From Apteryx mantelli (lineage: Eukaryota > Chordata > Aves > Apterygiformes > Apterygidae), in contig NC_089979.1 of the NCBI RefSeq assembly GCF_036417845.1, positions 52,490,275-52,554,274 on the forward strand: a DNA stretch of 64,000 nucleotides, given 5' to 3'. The number at the start of each line of letters is the position of its first letter. The first letter of the stretch is position 1. The translations under genes were made by a program, and so were the position numbers. This document shows, piece by piece, positions 59,301-64,000 of this stretch. Under the pieces are notes generated by a model, which was not told where the DNA came from, did not search any database, and was given only the letters and a program-made list of their open reading frames with translations.

Positions 59301-60835
59301 AACTGGTATGAAAAGTCTTGCCCAAAAATTTGTATCATTTTACTTAAACCAAGCTTAGCACTCATGACATGAAAACAGTTTCCTCTTCAGAAAGATATCC
59401 CAGCTATAACTGGTTGCCGCAGTACTTAGAACACATCTGAAGTTTTGCCACAGGCCTACTGAGGCTAACACGTGTCTCAGTGTTAGTCAGGACCTAAGCA
59501 TCACTCAGCTGCATCCATTATAAACACTGAAATTTTTGTTCTGCTGATAGCTGCTGCTGTGGAGACTTTTTGCTGATATAGGATTCTTTGGTATGCAACT
59601 GCTATTGATAAAAAACCTGGATATGAAACTAGGATAAGGTGAACTGAAACTAGGACAATTTTATTGTCATATAATACATATCCTGACAAGGCCTGTCATG
59701 CATTAGCTATGCAAAAACACAGGTTAATAGGAGTTAATGATCACACAGAACAGCAAAGATGGTAAACTCACTCGAGAACAGGAAAGGGAAGAGCCATCTG
59801 TCAAGATCCCCTCTCCCCCACCAAAGGTAACAGCACCAGGCCAGTGATTTGTTCAGTCTGAGTGAATCAGCAATCAGGTGCAGTAGGCAATGGTGTGAGG
59901 TATCAAATTGTATATTTTATTATACAAAAGTATAGCAAAACATAAGTTCATTAATAAAATTTCTAGTGTACATTCTTCTGTTCTTCAGATTTGTCTTGAC
60001 CTCATAAAACAACAACTCTTGTTGTAATAACATTACTATGTGGCTTTAGAACACTATGAATATAGAGTTTTATCTGTTTCTCCAGTTAGTCGAGTTTACC
60101 TCTTTGCATCAAAACCCAAAGTAGTAAAGGTAAGGGAGTGTTTGTATACTTTCCTACAACTTTCTTCATGACAGCAAAATAAAATACACTAACTGCTTTG
60201 GCATACATGCCAAGTCAAATTTTCCTCTGCACTCTGTTCAACTCCACAGCACAGTTAGAAGGGAGGGCAGGTGAGTTCAGCTTTGAACTTGGTCCTTTCC
60301 TTCGTCCAGCTGCACACCCGAGCCCCGAGCAGCCATTTAACGTGCCACTGCCTCACTGCTGCTCACCCTTTCCCCAACCCCGTTCACTCAGGAAACCCAA
60401 ACGAGCCGAGAGAAATCCTCTCGCATAACCTCCCTTCTCCTCCCACCATCATGACTCTACGTCGGGACGCTGGGCAATACCGAGAGGCTCCTGGAGGAAC
60501 TGCCAGACCCTCGGGGATAGAAGGGAGCCCGGCGGGCACGGCGTGCGCGCTCCAGAAGGCCGCTGGGGGATAACGGCCGGCCGAGGGGGCCCGGCGGGCA
60601 CGGCGTGCGCGCTCCAGAAGGCCGCTGCGCGCGCCGAGGCGGAAAGAGAGGGGGAGGGGCGGCGCGCCGAGGCAGAGCGGCTACACCGACGCGAAACGCA
60701 GCCCGCCCCCCCCGACTCGGACTCGCTCCGAGAGGCAGAAGGGGGGGCGAGAAGCTCCAGCCGAGCTCGCGCCGCCGCCGGGCTCACCGTGAACCGGAGC
60801 CGCGCCTCAGGCAGGCTGAAGAGCGGCGGCGACAT
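35050..60835 (-). CDS. THOC1: THOC1, THO complex subunit 1 (HPR1/p84) (gene span, 21 coding exons)
   Basis: Core subunit of the THO complex, part of TREX, which loads export factors on nascent mRNA and guards against R-loops; nuclear. The joined exons encode 656 residues, versus 657 in human. Visible order: conserved N-terminus [12 protein letters not shown], a long helical THOC1 domain (about 17-480), an acidic patch after residue 200 ([16 protein letters not shown]), a basic nuclear-localisation-like segment at about 412-428 (RKRP...KGPNKK), an acidic stretch [10 protein letters not shown] at about 541-550, and a C-terminal death domain at about 570-652. The N-terminus is two residues shorter than human, and there is one extra Asn in LKENNES. 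All introns are GT..AG. The start used is the family-matching ATG at 60,835; an in-frame ATG 45 bases upstream is an alternative. Promoter in a CpG island; convergent with USP14. Confidence 0.95.
35346..37411 (-). other. THOC1: THOC1 intron 20
   Basis: About 2.1 kb; contains an A/T homopolymer at 35,655-35,674 and no recognised gene or repeat family. Confidence 0.8.
37412..37490 (-). CDS. THOC1: THOC1 coding exon 20 (residues 533-559)
   Basis: Acceptor CATTGTAG, donor GTAAGG. Encodes the acidic linker [19 protein letters not shown] and LLKENNE, one Asn longer than human. Confidence 0.93.
38992..39139 (-). CDS. THOC1: THOC1 coding exon 19 (residues 483-532)
   Basis: Acceptor TTATTATAG, donor GTAAGT. 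Encodes [20 protein letters not shown] and [19 protein letters not shown], one of the most conserved parts of the protein. Confidence 0.96.
39365..39448 (-). CDS. THOC1: THOC1 coding exon 18 (residues 455-483)
   Basis: Acceptor ATTTTATAG, donor GTATGT. Encodes [20 protein letters not shown] and NMVENKY. Confidence 0.94.
40195..41213 (+). mobile_element. CR1 LINE fragment with degraded reverse-transcriptase end
   Basis: A 5'-truncated CR1 non-LTR retrotransposon in THOC1 intron 17, opposite to THOC1. The first 260 bases translate to the C-terminal part of the reverse transcriptase ([20 protein letters not shown], then FADNTKLGG, where functional copies have FADD). The non-coding 3' part follows (GAGAGGTTGTGGAGTCCCC) and the tail TTCTGTGATTCTGTGA. 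An internal segment is missing near 40,808. The copy is inactive. CR1 is the dominant LINE of birds and other sauropsids. Confidence 0.93.
41337..41360 (+). repeat. (AAAT)6 microsatellite in THOC1 intron 17
   Basis: Six AAAT units about 120 bases after the CR1 tail. Confidence 0.9.
41780..41915 (-). mobile_element. MIR-like SINE remnant in THOC1 intron 17
   Basis: Read on the + strand it has GATGAGGAATCAAAG, CCACTTGTCC and GAATTCAGATCTCCTGGGAT, the reverse complement of the 5'/core part of MIR (caggagacctgggttc). Degraded; orientation - relative to the MIR consensus. Confidence 0.5.
42647..42712 (-). CDS. THOC1: THOC1 coding exon 17 (residues 433-455)
   Basis: Acceptor TCTTTGCAG, donor GTAGGT. 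Encodes [20 protein letters not shown] followed by S and a split Arg. A second GT four bases on has a better donor consensus but would place a TAG stop in frame, so the first is taken. Confidence 0.9.
43570..43665 (-). CDS. THOC1: THOC1 coding exon 16 (residues 401-433, nuclear-localisation-like segment)
   Basis: Acceptor preceded by a run of C and CCTTTAG; donor GTACGT. Encodes [18 protein letters not shown], a bipartite-like basic nuclear localisation signal. The GT after GGGGAA is used because joining to exon 17 restores the conserved GNEELTR. Confidence 0.92.
43800..43898 (+). repeat. Polypurine (GA-rich) stretch in THOC1 intron 15
   Basis: Almost pure purine for about 100 bases, including GAGAGAGAGAGAG; on the transcribed THOC1 strand it is CT-rich. 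Such tracts can form triplex DNA. Confidence 0.8.
44993..45063 (-). CDS. THOC1: THOC1 coding exon 15 (residues 378-401)
   Basis: Acceptor TTTCTCCAG; weak donor GTACCT. Encodes [20 protein letters not shown] and VKE, then a split Arg codon. Confidence 0.93.
45743..45793 (-). CDS. THOC1: THOC1 coding exon 14 (residues 361-377)
   Basis: 51 bases, phase 0, acceptor AATTATAG, donor GTAAGT. Encodes [17 protein letters not shown]. Confidence 0.94.
45960..46026 (-). CDS. THOC1: THOC1 coding exon 13 (residues 338-360)
   Basis: 67 bases between GCAATCCAG and the uncommon donor GTTGGT. Encodes [20 protein letters not shown] followed by YQ. Confidence 0.94.
47075..47232 (+). mobile_element. MIR-like SINE remnant in THOC1 intron 12
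   Basis: CAGGAGAGCTGAATTCTACT, CTCTGCCACTGGATTG, AAGGATAATGATATTAACC and ACTTTGAGATCTG occur in the order of the MIR consensus, including the 3' end. Old and diverged but unusually full-length. Confidence 0.6.
47955..48055 (-). CDS. THOC1: THOC1 coding exon 12 (residues 305-338)
   Basis: Acceptor TTGTTTAG, donor GTAATG. Encodes [20 protein letters not shown] and [13 protein letters not shown]. Confidence 0.95.
49215..49400 (+). mobile_element. CR1 LINE 3'-end fragment
   Basis: About 186 bases of the CR1 3' region, from GGTCAGACATCGGAACAGG through GAGAGGTTGTGGAG to the tail TCTGTGATTCTG, in THOC1 intron 11 and opposite to THOC1. Severely 5'-truncated, as most CR1 copies are. It aligns by eye with the end of the larger copy at 41,030-41,213. 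Confidence 0.92.
49419..49550 (-). CDS. THOC1: THOC1 coding exon 11 (residues 261-304)
   Basis: 132 bases, phase 0, acceptor TTTTGTAG, donor GTATGT. Encodes [20 protein letters not shown] and the segment ending LTSEK. A CR1 tail ends about 19 bases inside the following intron. Confidence 0.95.
50842..50950 (-). CDS. THOC1: THOC1 coding exon 10 (residues 224-260)
   Basis: Acceptor TTGTTCAG, donor GTAATC. Encodes [19 protein letters not shown] and [17 protein letters not shown], a hallmark block of the family. Confidence 0.95.
50951..53181 (-). other. THOC1: THOC1 intron 9
   Basis: About 2.2 kb without a recognised element or exon. Confidence 0.8.
53182..53255 (-). CDS. THOC1: THOC1 coding exon 9 (residues 200-224)
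   Basis: Acceptor CCCATTAG, donor GTGAGC. Encodes the acidic [20 protein letters not shown] followed by APTS. Confidence 0.94.
53411..53448 (+). repeat. 19-bp exact tandem duplication in THOC1 intron 8
   Basis: ATTCCTGTCTTAACACCAT occurs twice without a gap, about 360 bases from exon 8 and 156 bases from exon 9. Confidence 0.92.
53808..53890 (-). CDS. THOC1: THOC1 coding exon 8 (residues 172-199)
   Basis: Acceptor TTTCCACAG, donor GTGAAA. Encodes [19 protein letters not shown] and HESTLGQK. Confidence 0.95.
54179..54274 (-). CDS. THOC1: THOC1 coding exon 7 (residues 140-172)
   Basis: Acceptor ACATTTAG, donor GTGAGA. Encodes [20 protein letters not shown] and [11 protein letters not shown], a highly conserved helical block. 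Confidence 0.95.
54803..54851 (-). CDS. THOC1: THOC1 coding exon 6 (residues 124-140)
   Basis: 49-base exon ([16 protein letters not shown]) between ATTTCAG and GTGAGT; found by homology and exact phase. Confidence 0.94.
56144..56262 (-). CDS. THOC1: THOC1 coding exon 5 (residues 84-123)
   Basis: Acceptor CTTGTAG, donor GTAATT. Encodes [20 protein letters not shown] and [13 protein letters not shown], nearly identical to human. Confidence 0.95.
56633..56720 (+). repeat. 44-bp imperfect tandem duplication in THOC1 intron 4
   Basis: Two adjacent 44-base units (56,633-56,676 and 56,677-56,720), each starting TGTGAGCTTTCACACA and ending TGGAT, with several substitutions, so the duplication is not recent. 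Confidence 0.88.
57228..57345 (+). mobile_element. MIR-like SINE remnant in THOC1 intron 4
   Basis: CAGGAGATGTTATCTGTGGC, TCTGTCAGTGACTGAC, AAGCCTTTTAACC and CCTCACATCTGAAATCAGGA follow the order of the MIR 5' and core parts. Confidence 0.5.
57648..57714 (-). CDS. THOC1: THOC1 coding exon 4 (residues 62-84)
   Basis: 67 bases between TGTTTAG and GTGAGC; encodes [20 protein letters not shown] and TE, conserved helical segment. Confidence 0.93.
58387..58447 (-). CDS. THOC1: THOC1 coding exon 3 (residues 41-61)
   Basis: 61 bases between ATTTGCAG and GTAAGT; encodes [20 protein letters not shown]. Only 105 bases from exon 2. Confidence 0.94.
58553..58626 (-). CDS. THOC1: THOC1 coding exon 2 (residues 17-41)
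   Basis: Acceptor CTTCTGTAG, donor GTAAGT. Encodes [19 protein letters not shown] and NQIPG, close to the human sequence. Confidence 0.94.
58627..60787 (-). other. THOC1: THOC1 intron 1
   Basis: About 2.2 kb. Its first 500 bases are in the CpG island and hold the 39-bp direct repeat; the rest is AT-rich with nothing recognised. Confidence 0.85.
60527..60627 (+). repeat. 39-bp exact direct repeat in the THOC1 CpG island
   Basis: Positions 60,527-60,565 and 60,589-60,627 are identical (GCCCGGCGGGCACGG...GGCCGCTG), separated by 23 bases. They lie in the 5' part of THOC1 intron 1. Confidence 0.9.
60788..60835 (-). CDS. THOC1: THOC1 coding exon 1 (residues 1-16)
   Basis: Encodes [16 protein letters not shown], then donor GTGAGC. 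Matches the family N-terminus except for two missing residues after Ser2. An in-frame ATG at 60,880 would add 15 residues. Confidence 0.9.
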
Positions 60836-61150
60836 CGCCCCAGTCGTCCGACGCTCCTCGGCGCGCGCTGATGACGCCATCGCCCCCCCCTCCCCCGCAC
60901 GGTCGCGGCGAAGAGCGCGGTGGAGCTCACGCTCCCGCCCACCCGTGGCGGCCGCCGCGGAGGTGGGTGTCTGTGACAGGTCCCCCTCGCCTCGCGCCTG
61001 ACTTTAGCGCCGTGAGGGGCCTGGCGGGGGACGCGGCGGCCCCGTGGCCGTGGCGGCGGGTTATCAGCCCCTTTCTGAACACATTCATCGGGGGGCGCTA
61101 GGAGCAGCGGGGGGGCGGCTGGCGGCCGGAGCGCATCCAGCGGGACCTTT

Positions 61151-63678
61151 TCTGTCTGGCAGGGTGGGTGTAGCTGTCCCCGAGGTGGAAGGCTGGGAGC
61201 AGTGCGTGTGATGAGGCTAGGGCTGAGTAAAGCGCTCTCTGTTATTCTACAACAGGCTTTTAAGTAAACTGTAGATACGTGGTCTATGTGACTGGACACT
61301 TTTTCAAAAGCATGCAATCTAAGAATAGTTATTCAAAGAAAGAGAACGTTTCAGGTAGGTGGTTTCTACGGCAGTCTATCCTGTTCCAAAGCGTGTTTGT
61401 AATAAGGAGTTGGAAATACAAGCATCAGTTATGCCATTGCCAACCCACGACAGATGTTTAGTAATAAAACATATTACACATTGAACAGAGTAGGACAAAA
61501 GAACCTGGGAACCTATTCAATTTGAAGGCCTGCCTACTGATAACCTATATCATTCCAAAGTCAATGCTTTCATCTGGTGAATGAGTCATTTCTGAGCAAT
61601 CTCTATCTCCTGGTCAAAATAACTCTTATTCTGATGAATGTACATAAATTTTATGTTTATTCATTCTTCACTCTGAAGTGAAAAACGATTTAGGAACTTT
61701 CCCCAAACACAAACTCTCCTTTGTTGCTTCATTTGAGTAATTATGATCTCAAATGAAGCTGAAAAGATTATGGCATAAATTATGATCGTTATTAAGCATG
61801 CAAAATTAATATAACCAGTAACAGTTTGTTGCATTATCCCAAAAGGTCTGCCACTTTATGCTGAGGGAACCGGAACCTCCAGTTCTAATTTGTTGGGAGG
61901 GGAGCCAGAAATCATGGGGCCTTTGCCCCCCTCGAGGGAGCAGTCTCTCCATGCATGCTGTGTCCTTTCTCAACACTCTTTCTCTAACCATCCGCTACTG
62001 GTCATTGCTGCTGGACCACAGTTCCACAAGCAGCAGATCCGTTGGTTTCTGACCACTGAAGGGAGAAGCCTGGCTCCCTGCTGTTTTACTCCACTGGAGA
62101 TGATTCATAAGGACACTAAACTCTGACCCTATGGGAATTGTTCTGAGGCCCCATTCAGGTCCTCCAATATTATCCCTGTCTGAAGAGTTTACTGTAGCTC
62201 TAACTAAAAATATGTAATGTCCGTAAGAAAATATAGAACCTCTTGAAAAGTGCAGTATTGCCAGAAATATTTCCATATTGCTTTTTTTTTTAATTAAAAA
62301 AATCAACACAATTTTATGATGGATTTAAATTTGAAAAACTGCTATCATTCCATTTTTGGCTTTTATTTTTTAAAATCTCTCCCATCTTTCTTACCCTTCC
62401 GTTCCCTTCTTTCTTTCCTCACAAAACCTCAATAATTTTAAATAACTGAAAGGAAAGGAAAGGGTTGTTTCATCTCCCCCCCCCCATTCCCTCAGAATAT
62501 ATAATAGAGTGAAAGTTTGCCAGTAACGAAAGTTTTTCGTATTGAAAATAGATTTAAAAACCCTTGTGGTTCTGCTTTACAGTTAGAAATACAGGGAGCA
62601 ATTCAGCTTGGTAAACAAAGGTGCCCGGTGCCATTATAGACATCCCAGGGTGCTAGAGACACCTACACAGGGCTGGCAGGTACCAGCCAGGAGCCAGGAG
62701 ACCTGCGTCCTTCAGAAGCAGCAGTTGGAGGCCAGATGGGAGCCCCTTCCAAATCTAAAATGGCACTGGAGACCTGAATTGCATTCACAGAAAAAAAACA
62801 GTGGTGTTCTCATTACCCTGCACATTAAGCTTGTCCTTTGTACTGAAGAAGAGATACTGGCTTAGAGTTATCTCTAAGGCATGAGCCATCTCAGCAGCAG
62901 GTAGGCACCTAAAATAAGCCAGAGGAGTAATACCTTACAAATACCTGTTTCTCTGCATTCATCAGAATACAAGCCCAGGTCACTTGCCCAAATTTAAATA
63001 CCTAAGGTTAGGTGAGATGAATCCTACCCTGGCATGGTTTTTCCTTTTTAGATGATACCAGAGTATAGAGACATTACAGGGTCAGCACTATACAAAACAC
63101 CTAGAAAAGATGCATAGGTAATTGTCTTGCTGAATAACACAGAAGATGCTTTCATTTTTCCTGCATCCCTTCCCCCTTTTGCTGTCAAGAGAGGCTGAGA
63201 CTGTCCTGATTGAAATATAAGTAAGCTCATCCTGTAGGTTTTGTTAGCTAAATCTCCTGGTAAGCAGAGTGGTTATCTGTCTTTTTCAGATTGCTATTAC
63301 GGTCTCCTGGGAAGGCTAGAGGAGAACTTTCTTATTTCCACCCTCAACAGTGTATGAACAACTTGCAAAGGGCAGAGTTCCACAACAAATGTATTTCCCC
63401 ACGCACAACTCCTACCACTCTGAAAACAGGAACATGTTAGCTGAACAATACTGAAGAAGCTCCCAGTGGAGTCAGAACATTGTTTTCAGCTGAGTTACAA
63501 ATGGTCATTTTTTGAGCAAGAACATTCTTTTCAGCTGAGCTGCAAATAGTAATTTTTTTCTCAGGGAAGAGAAATATTGGCTATTTATATGCTCTTTTAA
63601 GTTTCTGAGTTGGTCTGCACTGCAGATACCTAACCAGCCAATTGGTTTTGTCTCCTTTTAACTCTCCTTCTTTAGTAG
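61151..63678. other. Unassigned sequence upstream of THOC1
   Basis: About 2.5 kb beyond the THOC1 CpG island. No exon with credible homology or splice signals was found. It has an A-rich/T-rich tract near 62,281-62,300, a C-run at 62,477-62,486 and no recognised gene. Sequence around 62,640-62,900 looks repeat-like but could not be assigned. Confidence 0.5.
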
Positions 63679-63939
63679 TCATTTATTTTTTGTTAAATCA
63701 CTAGGAGACCTTGATGAATTCAGCTCAGAACTGAAGCACTCCATATATGGGATCACTTGTTTTGCCCTTTTGCAATACCAGAACTTCAAGCTTTCAATCA
63801 GATGTGCTGTCTGAGGTATGACATGTGCAAGCAGCCCTTCTGCCGATGTCTGACTCTTCACTTCAGCATTTCCACACTTGTCTTCTTCTGTTGTCTCTGA
63901 ATCCCTGAAGGGACCACATCGTCTGGGAACGTCTCGGAG
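63679..63939 (-). other. Unexplained open frame at the window edge
   Basis: An 86-codon frame on the - strand, open from just after a TAA at 63,940-63,942 to a stop at 63,679-63,681. Its translation is charged and varied (for example CGPFRDSETTEEDKCGN and ESLKFWYCKRAKQVIPYMEC) and looks more coding-like than other intergenic frames. TTCCCAG at the 5' side could act as an acceptor. No family was recognised. It may be a terminal exon, a remnant of a mobile element, or chance. Confidence 0.25.
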
Positions 63940-64000
63940 TTACTGCTTGCAGTGTTCCGATATATGCTTTGATTTCTAGTAGCCGCTGTGAGCAAAAGTC

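Larger units (their letters stand above)
60300..61150. promoter_or_regulatory. THOC1: CpG island with the THOC1 promoter
   Basis: CpG-dense, GC-rich block around the THOC1 start codon (60,835, - strand), extending into intron 1. No TATA box is apparent. A TGACG (CRE half-site) with an adjacent GCCAT lies at 60,872-60,879. Transcription probably starts between 60,850 and 61,000, which is inference. Open frames on both strands here reflect composition. Confidence 0.78.

Noticed and set aside
60449-60880. 143-codon - strand frame reading through THOC1 exon 1
   Set aside because: Only its first part is real (exon 1). The frame continues by chance into GC-rich intron 1 past a good GTGAGC donor.
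60784-61317. 177-codon - strand frame upstream of THOC1
   Set aside because: Compositional frame in the CpG island; not in the THOC1 frame and no known homology.

Overview
The window is vertebrate nuclear DNA, most likely from a bird. It has long AT-rich introns with GT..AG borders, two CpG islands, CR1 (chicken-repeat-1) LINE fragments with the typical 3' TTCTGTGATTCTGTGA tail, and proteins close to their human orthologues. No bacterial, viral or CRISPR content was seen. All exon borders below were assembled by eye from reading frame, splice signals and remembered homology; no alignment was run.

Layout: 1-9,000 is intergenic or unassigned sequence. A CpG island at about 9,080-10,220 holds the promoter, 5'UTR and first exon of USP14, whose 16 coding exons run on the + strand from 9,745 to 30,958 (492 codons). 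Its 3'UTR has several candidate poly(A) signals up to about 32.6 kb. From there to about 34.9 kb is unassigned intergenic sequence. THOC1 lies on the - strand in 21 coding exons, from its start at 60,835 (in a CpG island at about 60,300-61,150) to its stop at 35,050, followed by a short 3'UTR with twin poly(A) signals at 34,949-34,961 (656 codons). The genes are convergent, tail to tail, the same arrangement I recall for human 18p11.32. From 61,150 to 64,000 is mostly unassigned, with one unexplained open frame on the - strand at the edge (63,679-63,939).

Functionally, USP14 is the proteasome-bound ubiquitin protease that trims ubiquitin chains at the 19S particle. THOC1 (HPR1/p84) is a core subunit of the THO/TREX complex that couples transcription to mRNA export. 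They are neighbours, not an operon, and nothing in the sequence suggests a joint function.

The points most worth a second look are a textbook U12-type (minor spliceosome) intron in USP14 (22,144-23,601); an in-frame upstream ATG that could extend THOC1 by 15 residues; a tandem 5' splice site after THOC1 exon 17, where the stronger-looking donor creates a stop codon; a CR1 tail ending about 19 bases from a THOC1 splice donor; several old MIR-like and CR1/L3-like remnants in introns; and short tandem duplications. I found no convincing undescribed biological system.
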